Program-made: the position numbers and the translations under genes
Part shown: piece by piece, positions 41,175 through 49,018 of the stretch
Layout of the letters: each line of letters begins with the position of its first letter
How positions within the stretch are numbered: position 1 is the first letter of the stretch
Assembly (NCBI GenBank): GCA_050250135.1
Contig: JBFWPF010000004.1
Location: 18,613-82,612, forward strand
Direction of reading: 5' to 3'
Source: JBFWPF01 sp050250135
GTDB lineage: Bacteria > Chlamydiota > Chlamydiia > Chlamydiales > JAFEGQ01
DNA: 64,000 bases
Notes under the pieces: generated by a model
Databases searched by the model: none
The model's input: the letters and a program-made list of their open reading frames with translations, nothing else
Told to the model about the DNA's origin: nothing

Positions 41175-43643
41175 TTAGGGGATCACGAGGGCGGTGCCGA
41201 CGCGAACCTGTTGCCCCTCAGAGAGGAGGTCCTCGTTGGCCTCGCGGATCTCGTTTACCTTTCGGGTGGTCCCGTAGTAGCGCCGGGCAATCCCCTCAAG
41301 GGTCTCGCCAGGTGACACGAGGTGGATCCGGGTAACGCTGGGCCTCTTTTCTCCTGTCCGGTCGGCTGCCTTTTGGACCTTCCCCTTAAGCACGGAGGAC
41401 TGGTAGGCCTTGAGCTCAGCGAGCTCCTCAGCAAGGGCTTTACGTGACTCCTCCATGGTGGTGACCGCCTCCTTCCATCCGGCGATGTTGGTCGCCAAGC
41501 GGCTCAGCATCTCATCGCTTTCACGGCGGAGGAGGTGCTCCTTCTCGTAATCGAGTTCGACCTTTTCTAGGGCGGCAATCCGCTTGCTCAGATCTTTGTT
41601 CTCACCCTGGAGGGCCTTTTTGCTCTCCTCGGCCATGAGCATGGTGTCGCGCATTTTCTGCTCTTCGAGCTCGACCATCGCTAGGCGGGTCTCCTTTTCG
41701 TGGAGGCTGCGCTCCATCACCTCAAGGCGGGCCTCAAGCGAGCGCTTCTCTGAGTGGAGGAGGCGATGGGATTCGGTCAGCTCATCGATCTGTTGGGTGA
41801 GGAGGGCTCTGGCCTCTTCGGTTTCGTCGAGCTTGAGTGCCCGCTCGTGCTCCCCAATCTGGAGAGAGGCGAGCAGCCCCTCTTTTTCGGTTAGGGCGGA
41901 CTGCTGCTGGGCGAGCTGTTGCTGCGCCGAGGCTAGGGTCTCGGCTGCCCTTTCGAGCTCGCTCTGGAGCTCCAGCATCTTCTCCTCCCGGTCAGCAAGG
42001 GCATTCTCCTGGTCCATCAGGAGGGCCTGAAGAACCTCGGCATTCTCAGTGAGGAGCGCCTGCTCGCTTTTCATCCGCTCGACCTGCGAAGCAAGGTCGG
42101 CGCACTGCTGCACCAAGGGGGCCTCAGCGCTGAGCCTTTGCTGCAGCTGCTCAATGGTCTCTTGGTACTCGGCGAGCTGGTACTCCTGCGCCTCAGAGAG
42201 GGCGGCGAGGGCAAAGAACTGATCTTGGGTCACCCCTGCGATCTGCTTCTCCTGGCTCAGCTGGCCCAGAAGCTCTTCCCGCTCTTGCTCGATTTTCTGC
42301 AGCCTATCCGATAGGGCGAGCCGCTCCTGGTCGCGCCCTTGCAGGTCCTCCTTCACCTGGTGGAGGAGGGCTTGCTCCTCGGCGAGGCGGTTTTCAAGAA
42401 GGGCTAGGTCTTCCGATTGGGTGGAGCACAAGGAGAGCAGCTCTTCGTAGGCCTGTTGGGTCTCTTCGACCTCCTCTGACTCTAGGCGGAGGCGGGCGAT
42501 CTCCTCCCGGTATTGGTCGAGGAGGGCGGTGTGGGTCGCAATCGCTCCCAGCTCCCGCTCGAGCATCTCCTTGCTCTTAATCGCTTCGGAGAGCTGTAGG
42601 GAGAGGGTGTCGCTCGGTGTGGCGGTGTCCTCCTTTAGGAGGGCAAGGCTCGACTGGAGGAGGGAGACATACTCCTCTTGTGACTCCAGCTTCTTGGCAA
42701 GGGCGGCCTCTTTCTCTGCCATCTGGGCGATCTTGGCCTCCTGTGCGGAGATAATCTCCCGCAACAAGCGGTTGTCCTCCCCCCCCATTTCGGCTACCTC
42801 TTGCATCGCATCGCGCAGCTGCGCGATCTCGAGCTCCTGCTGCTCAAAGTTCCACTCCTCAGGAACCTGGTGGGTCGAGGCGAGAACTTTAGGTTCCTGC
42901 CGCACGAGGATCTCAGGCGCTCTTGCCGACGGGGGAGTGGCCCGCCCGAGGAGGTTGCGCCGCTCTTTCATCCACACACTCGTTCCCAAAATCGCCAGGC
43001 AGGCGAGGAGGATCAGGCTGACCGAGAAGGTGAGCCCCCGCCTTCTGGGAGGGAGGATGGGAGCGCTGTCCTCTTGTGGGTAGAGGACCCAGGCGATGGC
43101 CCCTTCCCGTTTGCCGAGCGCTTGCTGCACCTCTTCGACAAGGGTCTCGGGGCTGGCAAGCCGCTTCTTCCACGAATCGAGCCCTTGGGCCTTGAAGGCT
43201 GCCTCGTTTAGGGCGATCAGCACCTCATCAGCTCCCAGTTCGATCTTGGCCAAGTAGACCTCATCGAGCTTCCGTTTTTTCTCATTCGGAAGGGCGGGAG
43301 CCACCTGATCTCCATCGACTCTGAGCAGCTGGCAGTTCCCTTTGCTTGCTACGAGGCAGTGAGAGGCCCCTTCGTCGCATACAATGCCGAGCAGGGAGAC
43401 GGTGCCCCCTGCGGCTTTCAGCCGCATCTCCGCCTCTTCGAAGGCATCCTTTAGTGTTTTGTCGGTGATCGGGGCCCCTTTGCTGAGGTGGGCGTAGACC
43501 GCCTCTCTCGCTAGGGTCTCGAGCTCCTCGCGCTCCTTTTCTGAAGGGGCATCGGCGAGGATAAAGCACCCTTGCTCGCCGATCAGGCGTGGGGGAAAAA
43601 GTTGCGACTCTTTTGTCGGGGGATAGGCCCGTTCCATCTTCAT
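41175..43643 (-). CDS. Membrane-anchored coiled-coil protein with N-terminal PP2C-like and C-terminal LysM domain
   Basis: An 822-residue protein from ATG 43643 (AGGTGA about 6 bases upstream). Residues about 20-195 follow the PP2C phosphatase pattern (GGTVSLLGIVCDEGASHCLVASKGNCQLLRVDG, then ELGADEVLIALNEAAF). The metal-binding Asp residues of GDSR and SDG are missing, so it looks catalytically dead. A transmembrane helix (TFSVSLILLACLAILG) is at about 208-223, then a very long Glu/Leu-rich coiled coil from about 260 to 750, and a LysM domain in the last 50 residues (LVSPGETLEGIARRYYG...). LysM binds peptidoglycan or chitin-like sugars. It could tether the inner membrane to the cell wall or division site. 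The gene has its own promoter and a strong terminator. Confidence 0.75.
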   Translation of the reverse strand: MKMERAYPPTKESQLFPPRLIGEQGCFILADAPSEKEREELETLAREAVYAHLSKGAPITDKTLKDAFEEAEMRLKAAGGTVSLLGIVCDEGASHCLVASKGNCQLLRVDGDQVAPALPNEKKRKLDEVYLAKIELGADEVLIALNEAAFKAQGLDSWKKRLASPETLVEEVQQALGKREGAIAWVLYPQEDSAPILPPRRRGLTFSVSLILLACLAILGTSVWMKERRNLLGRATPPSARAPEILVRQEPKVLASTHQVPEEWNFEQQELEIAQLRDAMQEVAEMGGEDNRLLREIISAQEAKIAQMAEKEAALAKKLESQEEYVSLLQSSLALLKEDTATPSDTLSLQLSEAIKSKEMLERELGAIATHTALLDQYREEIARLRLESEEVEETQQAYEELLSLCSTQSEDLALLENRLAEEQALLHQVKEDLQGRDQERLALSDRLQKIEQEREELLGQLSQEKQIAGVTQDQFFALAALSEAQEYQLAEYQETIEQLQQRLSAEAPLVQQCADLASQVERMKSEQALLTENAEVLQALLMDQENALADREEKMLELQSELERAAETLASAQQQLAQQQSALTEKEGLLASLQIGEHERALKLDETEEARALLTQQIDELTESHRLLHSEKRSLEARLEVMERSLHEKETRLAMVELEEQKMRDTMLMAEESKKALQGENKDLSKRIAALEKVELDYEKEHLLRRESDEMLSRLATNIAGWKEAVTTMEESRKALAEELAELKAYQSSVLKGKVQKAADRTGEKRPSVTRIHLVSPGETLEGIARRYYGTTRKVNEIREANEDLLSEGQQVRVGTALVIP

Positions 43644-43683
43644 AGCGTCACCTGCTTAGGGAGGTTAATCTCTTAAAGGATCA

Positions 43684-43712
43684 TGTATAGTGAGACGGGG
43701 TGAAAAGGGCAA
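43684..43712 (-). promoter_or_regulatory. Candidate promoter of the PP2C-like/LysM gene
   Basis: On the minus strand TTGCCC (43712-43707), 17 bases, TATACA (43689-43684), 40 bases before ATG 43643. It lies directly after the last gene of the membrane-paralog operon. Each box matches the consensus at four of six positions. Confidence 0.45.
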
Positions 43713-43715
43713 GCG

Positions 43716-44228
43716 CTAGGTCGCAAACGGGGGGGGGCAGTCGTCGCTCTCCCACTCGATCGGGTGGTAGGTGAGCCCTACCAATAGGAGGAACTGGGCG
43801 CCGCGCCCTATCTCCTCTTCATTGGCATCCAAGACCGGCTCAGAGTCCTCCTCAAACAGCATGACCCCAGCGGTAACGAGAGGAGCAGAGGCCACAGTCA
43901 GAGCCACCAAAACGGGACCTGGGTAAACTCCCCCTTTTAGGAGAAGGGCTATGGTCGCATACTGCATCCCTTTAAAAAGGGAGCGAGTTCCGGTACGGCT
44001 GAGCCCACCCGTTCCCATCTTGTGGATGGCGGTTGCATCCTCCTCAGCGCTCATCAAATCGATCCACTCGTAGAGGGAGAGGAGGGCGGCGCCTCCCACG
44101 GCGGCGTTCCCAAAGCGCCTCATAGCCACTGTGGTGATGAGGGCACAGGCCCCCATTTTCCCTAGGCCAACAAGGAGGTTTAGGGGGGGAAGGTCGGCTC
44201 GATTCTCTGTCCAGATCGATCGGATCAC
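43716..44228 (-). CDS. Tandem membrane-paralog family, member 4
   Basis: A 170-residue protein from GTG 44228, overlapping the previous member by 4 bases. It shares the pattern of the group: N-terminal NRADLPPLNLLVGLGKMGACAL, RFGNAAVGGAALLSLYEWIDL, then a TGTRSLFKGMQYATIALLLK block, and a final LLVGLTYHPIEWE. About four membrane segments are expected. It is the shortest and most divergent of the four. Function is unknown. Probably inner membrane, or host membrane if secreted. Confidence 0.55.
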   Translation of the reverse strand: MIRSIWTENRADLPPLNLLVGLGKMGACALITTVAMRRFGNAAVGGAALLSLYEWIDLMSAEEDATAIHKMGTGGLSRTGTRSLFKGMQYATIALLLKGGVYPGPVLVALTVASAPLVTAGVMLFEEDSEPVLDANEEEIGRGAQFLLLVGLTYHPIEWESDDCPPPFAT

Positions 44229-44788
44229 GCTTGCTTACTCGGGAAGGGGATAGGGGCGGCGAAAACGCCGACCAGCAATAGCAGCTTCTCCTCCGTTGTC
44301 AGCGGCCTCGTGCTGGTAAGGTTTCCCGTTTCTCTCCACTCCTGAGCCCCTATCCAAACCGTTGCGCCAAGCACAAGGAGCGGCGAGCTGGCCGCAGCTG
44401 CGTAGCCCCCCAGTTTGAAAAGGCCTAGGCGGGAAAAGTCCTTTTCGAGAAGGAGCCCTTGGCCCAATCGCTTTAAAAGCAAGGTGATGGTGGTGTACTG
44501 GAGTCCCTTGTAGAAGGAGCGTAGGCCCGCCTGAGCGGTTAGCGAGGTCCCCATCTGGTTATAGATGCACGCATCAAACTTACCGTCCCATTTCTCATCG
44601 CGGCAAAAGTAGAGGTCACCGATTTCCAGAGGAGCGGCCAGCGCTCCGGTCACAAGGGCGGGGGCACCGAATCGGTCGGCAGCGATCTTCATCAGAGCGG
44701 CGCCGCCCGCCATCTTGGCAAGGCCCAGGCCCAGGTTGACGAGCTCATAATCGGTGCTCTCGGTCCAAAAGCGTGATAGAGCGTCCAT
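44225..44788 (-). CDS. Tandem membrane-paralog family, member 3
   Basis: A 187-residue protein. Shared blocks are TDYELVNLGLGLAKMAGGAALM, RFGAPALVTGALAAPLEIGDLYF, AQAGLRSFYKGLQYTTITLLLK, LGLFKLGGYAAAASSPLL and LLLVGVFAAPIPF. It has four to five hydrophobic stretches, and no known domain is seen. The start ATG 44788 lies three bases after the stop of member 2, so translation is probably coupled. Confidence 0.55.
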   Translation of the reverse strand: MDALSRFWTESTDYELVNLGLGLAKMAGGAALMKIAADRFGAPALVTGALAAPLEIGDLYFCRDEKWDGKFDACIYNQMGTSLTAQAGLRSFYKGLQYTTITLLLKRLGQGLLLEKDFSRLGLFKLGGYAAAASSPLLVLGATVWIGAQEWRETGNLTSTRPLTTEEKLLLLVGVFAAPIPFPSKQA

Positions 44789-44791
44789 CGG

Positions 44792-45346
44792 TCATTTTCT
44801 CCGTATATCAAAGTGAATGGGTCGCCTTGTCAGTCCCAGCAGAAGAAGGGCCTTTTCCCCGCTAGTCACCGGGTCGCGGCTGGAGAGGCTCATGAACCCT
44901 GTCCCCGTCTGCGGAATCTCCTCGTTCCAAGCGAACGCAGCGGTCATCCCCCCCAAGGCAGGGGAAAAAATAGCAACCCCTGTGCCCACTGCATAGCCCC
45001 CTAGCTTGACCAGCCCCAAGACGGAGAGGTCCCACCCGGTACATAGCCTGTACCCCAGTAGGGCAATGGTGGTGAACTGTAGTCCCCTATAGAAAGAGCG
45101 GATACCCAACTGCGCAGTAGGGGAGGTGCCCATGGCCACCAAGGCGTTGCCGTCAAAGACAACGCTGATGTCCACGATCTCCGCCAACGAGAGAATTGCC
45201 CCAACAGCAAGCGCCGGCGCCCCAAAACGCCTGGTGGCAACGGCCATTAGGGCGGCCCCTAACGCCATCTTGCCAAGGCCACAAGCGAGGTTGTAGTCGG
45301 GCTTCTCCTCGTACCTCTCGAAAAAGATCTCCTTAGCTATCTCCAC
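44792..45346 (-). CDS. Tandem membrane-paralog family, member 2
   Basis: A 184-residue protein from GTG 45346 with AAGGAG upstream. It carries all blocks of the family: KPDYNLACGLGKMALGAALM, RFGAPALAVGAILSLAEIVDI, AQLGIRSFYRGLQFTTIALLG, LGLVKLGGYAVGTG and LLLGLTRRPIHFD. Among the copies it is closest to member 3, pointing to tandem duplication of that pair. Function is unknown. Confidence 0.55.
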   Translation of the reverse strand: MEIAKEIFFERYEEKPDYNLACGLGKMALGAALMAVATRRFGAPALAVGAILSLAEIVDISVVFDGNALVAMGTSPTAQLGIRSFYRGLQFTTIALLGYRLCTGWDLSVLGLVKLGGYAVGTGVAIFSPALGGMTAAFAWNEEIPQTGTGFMSLSSRDPVTSGEKALLLLGLTRRPIHFDIRRK

Positions 45347-45357
45347 TATATCTCTCC

Positions 45358-45912
45358 TTAGCGAACTTTAAAGGGGATGGGTTTAAAGGTGAGGCCAAGC
45401 GCAAGGAGCACCTTTTGCATGTCCGACACATCCCCCTGCGCAACGCCCTTGTCGAGGGAAAGGTCGTCAGTCGGGTCGAAGCCGAACCAGAAGATGAATC
45501 CGGGGGAGATTAGACTGACGACGAGCCCTACGGCATAGCCGCCCGTTTTAAGAAGGCTTAGCGCCGAAAAATCGCGCTGGATAAGGAGCCCCCCCCCTAT
45601 TTTGGTTAAGAGGTAGCCGATGGTGGCGTACTGCATCCCCTTGTAGAAGGAACGGATGCCAAGTTCGGCAGTCCAGCTCCGCCCCATGTCATCGAATGCG
45701 GAGTCTTTATCTGGTTTAACGTTTGGAGCAGTCAATAAGTCGAAACACTCCACGCCTGACAGGATGGCGGGGAGGATGAGGGCGCCCCCTCCAAAGAAGC
45801 GGGTAGCTACAATCACGGTAGAGGCTCCCACACCCATCTTGACAAGGCCGAGGCCCAGGTTAAGGGGGTAATAATCTGAGGTTTCGCGCCAAATTTGGGC
45901 TGGTGTTGTCAT
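45358..45912 (-). CDS. Tandem membrane-paralog family, member 1
   Basis: A 184-residue protein whose ATG overlaps the stop of the upstream 242-residue gene by four bases. Family blocks are SDYYPLNLGLGLVKMGVGAS, RFFGGGALILPAILSGVECFDLL, AELGIRSFYKGMQYATIGYLL, LSLLKTGGYAVGLVVSLISPG and LLALGLTFKPIPFK. An insertion of about ten residues follows the second hydrophobic block. Function is unknown. Confidence 0.55.
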   Translation of the reverse strand: MTTPAQIWRETSDYYPLNLGLGLVKMGVGASTVIVATRFFGGGALILPAILSGVECFDLLTAPNVKPDKDSAFDDMGRSWTAELGIRSFYKGMQYATIGYLLTKIGGGLLIQRDFSALSLLKTGGYAVGLVVSLISPGFIFWFGFDPTDDLSLDKGVAQGDVSDMQKVLLALGLTFKPIPFKVR

Positions 45913-46637
45913 AGTAACTCCTCTTTAACGGGTGAACTGTAATACTTAAGGGCAATGCCTAGTGCCGCCATGGAGGCGGTCAAGAGGGCGCCCTCTCCTA
46001 GGGTGATCAGCTTGCCCCGCATTTCGTGCAGAAGCGAGCCGTCGATGTGTCGGCTGATCAGCAGGCTGGAGGTGATAAAGGCGGTCGCTGCGGCAGCACC
46101 GAGCAGGAAGGGGTCGGCCTCGTGCTGCTCCTGGGTGCCCCGGTAATAGCCCCACGCCATCGCTCCGCCAAAGGCGAGGGCGACAAAGGGGGTAGGGACA
46201 AAGGCAACTCGGGCGATGAGGCAAAAGGTAAGGGCAGAAGCCAAGAAGCACCCCGTCTTGCTCACAATGGTAACCCACTCGGCCGAACCGTCCTCTTCCC
46301 GATCGGGGCTGTTGGCCAGGGCAAAGGCATTTGCCGCGAGGGTAAGAGTTGGGATAACCACCCCTTGAAGGTAGGCCCGGTTAGCCCACTCGCCCCCCTG
46401 CACGACGAGCTGGCACAGGGGAACAAGGGCGAGAAGGGTCGATCCCACCAGGAGGACTTGGGTTGCAGCCTCGATGTTGGGGCTCTCCTCATCCCTCTTA
46501 ACCCATCGGCTGTAGCCGGCTAAAGCGGTAAGGCTCGTTGCAGCGGCAGCGACTCCCCACTGGCGGGTATAGAGAGCAAGGCCCCCTGCTACAATCGCTC
46601 CTACTGCCCCTGCGCTATAGCCCTTGATTTCATTCAT
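45909..46637 (-). CDS. Hypothetical polytopic membrane protein, first gene of the paralog operon
   Basis: A 242-residue protein with about seven hydrophobic segments and short loops (for example GAVGAIVAGGLALYTRQWGVAAAATS and AATQVLLVGSTLLALVPLCQLVVQ). It does not share the RSFYKG block of the four genes behind it, so it is not one of the paralogs. No family is recognised. GGGGG lies about 6 bases before the ATG. The promoter and palindrome at 46643-46689 precede it; the whole five-gene row to 43716 is tightly spaced and is probably one transcript. Confidence 0.55.
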   Translation of the reverse strand: MNEIKGYSAGAVGAIVAGGLALYTRQWGVAAAATSLTALAGYSRWVKRDEESPNIEAATQVLLVGSTLLALVPLCQLVVQGGEWANRAYLQGVVIPTLTLAANAFALANSPDREEDGSAEWVTIVSKTGCFLASALTFCLIARVAFVPTPFVALAFGGAMAWGYYRGTQEQHEADPFLLGAAAATAFITSSLLISRHIDGSLLHEMRGKLITLGEGALLTASMAALGIALKYYSSPVKEELL

Positions 46638-46642
46638 GATAC

Positions 46643-46689
46643 CCCCTAATTTTAGGGGAAATTATAGCGAACCCCCTTATTTAACACAA
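46643..46689 (-). promoter_or_regulatory. Promoter with perfect -10 box and an operator-like palindrome over the ribosome site
   Basis: On the minus strand TTGTGT (46689-46684), 17 bases, then a perfect TATAAT (46666-46661). Two bases after it is the perfect palindrome CCCCTAA-tt-TTAGGGG (46658-46643), which overlaps the ribosome-binding site. Both transcription from the promoter and ribosome access could be controlled through it. The -35 box is weak, and its position touches the start of divergent trmB. Confidence 0.65.
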
Positions 46690-46690
46690 G

Positions 46691-47365
46691 TTGCAACCAA
46701 AAAATTTAAGGCCCCCCTTTTCTCGCGGATCGGAGCAAGCCCTCCTCCAGGACCAGGTCCTCTACGTCCCTGAACGCCTCAGCGAGTACCCCCCCTTCTT
46801 TAGCTCCTGGGCCGAACTCTTTGGAAATGAGAGGCCCCTCTCGGTCGAGTTTTGTAGCGGAAACGGGGACTGGGTGGTGGGGCAGGCAGCCCGCCACCCC
46901 GAGCGGAATTGGGTAGCCGTCGAGCGCCGCTTTGACCGGGTTCGCAAAATCTGGGCAAAGCGGGAAAACCGGGGGATCCAAAACCTCCTGATCGTCTCGG
47001 GCGAAGGGGTGCTTTCGTCAAGTAAATATTTTATTGGCGGGAGTGTTGAGCGGGTCTATGTCAATTTCCCCGACCCTTGGCCCAAGACCCGCCACGCTAA
47101 GCACCGGATCGTAGGCGGCCCCTTTTTAAGGGAGGCGAGGCGGATTTTGGCGCCGTCAGGGGAGCTGGTGGTGGTGACCGACGACCCGGGCCATCGGGAC
47201 TGGGCCCTCAGGCAGCTGGCGCTTGCCGGTTTTGGGCCTGTGGGCCCCCCCTTTACCACCGAGTGGGAGGGGTATGGGGATTCCTGGTTTGAGCGGCTCT
47301 GGCGGGGGGAGGGGAGGTCGATCTACTACTTACGTTATACAAGCTCGCTGGCGACGGTGTCGTAG
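46691..47365 (+). CDS. trmB: tRNA (guanine-N7)-methyltransferase
   Basis: A 224-residue enzyme that methylates G46 of tRNA using SAM. The start is TTG 46691: a stop lies three codons upstream and the following residues QPKNLRPPFSRGSEQAL align (from recall) with the N-terminus of chlamydial TrmB. SAM-binding is EFCSGNGDWVVGQAA, then AVERRFDRVRKIWAK and the RNA-site motif VYVNFPDPWPKTRHAKHRI. The chlamydia-like wording of the first blocks is one reason for placing the organism in that phylum. No Shine-Dalgarno is seen before TTG. The end overlaps hemW (convergent) by 31 bases. Confidence 0.92.
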   Translation: MQPKNLRPPFSRGSEQALLQDQVLYVPERLSEYPPFFSSWAELFGNERPLSVEFCSGNGDWVVGQAARHPERNWVAVERRFDRVRKIWAKRENRGIQNLLIVSGEGVLSSSKYFIGGSVERVYVNFPDPWPKTRHAKHRIVGGPFLREARRILAPSGELVVVTDDPGHRDWALRQLALAGFGPVGPPFTTEWEGYGDSWFERLWRGEGRSIYYLRYTSSLATVS

Positions 47366-48447
47366 AAGAGGCGCCCTCGGTCGGTGAGGGCAACGCGGGT
47401 GCCCGTTTGGGTGAGGAGCCCCTCGCTAAGGAGGGGGTTAAGGTCGACAGGGGAGGGGCCGTAGAGCCGGGTAAAGCGCTCCAGGTCGACCCCATCGACG
47501 AGGCGCAGCCCAATCGTAAACAGCTCCCGCCACCGCTTCTCATTGGAGAGCTGTTCGATAAAATTCGTGGCGAGCCGCCCCTGTCGGATGGCCCCGGCAT
47601 AGGCCTCAAGGTTCGGGGTGTTGCGCATCCGTTTCCGATTCCAGTAGCTGAAGGAGGAGGGGCCGAGGCCAAGGAAGGGTCTGCCGGTCCAGTAGCCGCT
47701 GTTGTGGACCGCCTCATAGCCGGGGCGGGCAAAGGCGCTGATCTCGTAGCGGACAAGACCCATCTGATGGAGATGGGTGCAACAGGTGGTGAGCATGGCA
47801 AGAGAGGTCTCGTCGTCGGGCATCTGGGCCAAGGTCTTCTCCTGCTCCAGGGCAAAGGGGGAGGGGGGCTCGATTTGAAGGTTGTAGAGGCTCACATGGG
47901 TGATTGGGAGGGGGGCGATCTGCTCGAGGGTCCGCTCGACCTGCTCGAGAGTTTGATTGGGGAGGTCGAACATCAGGTCGATCGAGAGGTTATCAAAGCC
48001 GGCCTCATGGGCGGCCCAGATCGCCTCTACTCCTCGTGGGGCATCATGGGTGCGGCCGATCTGCTGAAGGAGGGGTGTGTCGAGGGTCTGGAGGCCCAGG
48101 CTGAGCCGGTTGATCCCCATGGCGCGGTAGAGGCGGGCCCGCTCGAGTGTTAGGTCTTCCGGGTTGGCCTCAAGGGTGATCTCAATCCCCTCGGGAGGGG
48201 AGAGGCGCTCGAGGAGGTTGCCGATAAGTTGAGGGCTGGCCAGCGAGGGGGTGCCCCCCCCAAAGTAGATCGAGGCGAGCTCCTTCCCGCGCGTAGCCGG
48301 CTCCACGATAGCCCATTCCCGGTGGAGGGCCTCAAAGAGGAGGGCCTCCCGCTCCGGCGTCCTCTTGGTGACATAGAAGTGGCAGTAGTCACACCGCCGC
48401 CGGCAAAAGGGGATATGGAGGTAAAGGCCCCATCTACCACTCCTCAT
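47335..48447 (-). CDS. hemW: HemW-like radical SAM protein (coproporphyrinogen III oxidase-like)
   Basis: A 370-residue radical SAM enzyme. The 4Fe-4S cluster motif is C15-RRR-C19-DY-C22 (IPFCRRRCDYCHFYV), typical of HemN/HemW. IYFGGGTPSLA, LEANPEDLT, RLSLGLQTLD and SIDLMFDLPNQT follow, and the C-terminal HemN domain has RYEISAFARPGYEAVHNSGYW and GLGPSSFSYW. Length (370, not about 450) and absence of the N-terminal HemN extension favour HemW, a heme chaperone, over true oxygen-independent coproporphyrinogen oxidase. It overlaps the small acidic gene upstream by 14 bases. Confidence 0.88.
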   Translation of the reverse strand: MRSGRWGLYLHIPFCRRRCDYCHFYVTKRTPEREALLFEALHREWAIVEPATRGKELASIYFGGGTPSLASPQLIGNLLERLSPPEGIEITLEANPEDLTLERARLYRAMGINRLSLGLQTLDTPLLQQIGRTHDAPRGVEAIWAAHEAGFDNLSIDLMFDLPNQTLEQVERTLEQIAPLPITHVSLYNLQIEPPSPFALEQEKTLAQMPDDETSLAMLTTCCTHLHQMGLVRYEISAFARPGYEAVHNSGYWTGRPFLGLGPSSFSYWNRKRMRNTPNLEAYAGAIRQGRLATNFIEQLSNEKRWRELFTIGLRLVDGVDLERFTRLYGPSPVDLNPLLSEGLLTQTGTRVALTDRGRLFYDTVASELV

Positions 48448-48892
48448 CTTCGCCGTGGAGCATCCCTCGCCGCCACCGGTTCCGGTCGCTAAAGGGGTCC
48501 TCCTCCTCCCGGGTCATGTCGAGGGCGGTCTCCTCGGTCTCGCTCTTCTCCTCCGTTGCCACCGTCTCTCCCGTCACCTCTTCGCTCTCCTCCATCATGT
48601 CGGCAATGGTGCTCGACTCATCGCCCAGGTCCATCTCGGGCATCGTGGGGGTCTCGGTGTACTGGGTCCGGGTCGGCTGCTTGCGCGGGGTCACATACTC
48701 CTCCCCCTCGCCACTCTCCTTGAGGAACTTGAGCCGCTGCTCCTCCTCCTCAATTTTTACCTTTATGCCGGCAATCTCTGCCTCGTGCTTGGTGATATCT
48801 TTTTTGGGAACTAAGCCGAGCTTAAGCCACTGTTCCAAGTCGGCAAGCTCTGCTTCGAATTTCTTGAGCCGTTCGCTGCGCGGCGGGGGCAT
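48434..48892 (-). CDS. Small acidic coiled-coil hypothetical protein
   Basis: A 152-residue protein from ATG 48892 with GGAGG 6 bases upstream. Residues about 5-60 are a charged coiled coil (KKFEAELADLEQWLKLG), the middle is Thr/Glu-rich and disordered, and the C-terminus ends DPFSDRNRWRRGMLHGEDEEW. That closing block looks like a conserved tail of chlamydial hypothetical proteins, as far as I recall. Function is unknown. It overlaps hemW by 14 bases and is the first gene of that pair. Confidence 0.6.
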   Translation of the reverse strand: MPPPRSERLKKFEAELADLEQWLKLGLVPKKDITKHEAEIAGIKVKIEEEEQRLKFLKESGEGEEYVTPRKQPTRTQYTETPTMPEMDLGDESSTIADMMEESEEVTGETVATEEKSETEETALDMTREEEDPFSDRNRWRRGMLHGEDEEW

Positions 48893-49018
48893 AGGAGACC
48901 TCCGTTGAAAGTGGCCAGGGTTTTACCCAACTTGCCTTTTTTTGCAAACTCGCTTATGTCGTAAGGGGTCGCCGAAGGGTGTCTACCCTCAGCGATCCTT
49001 TACTTATCTCCGCAGGCC

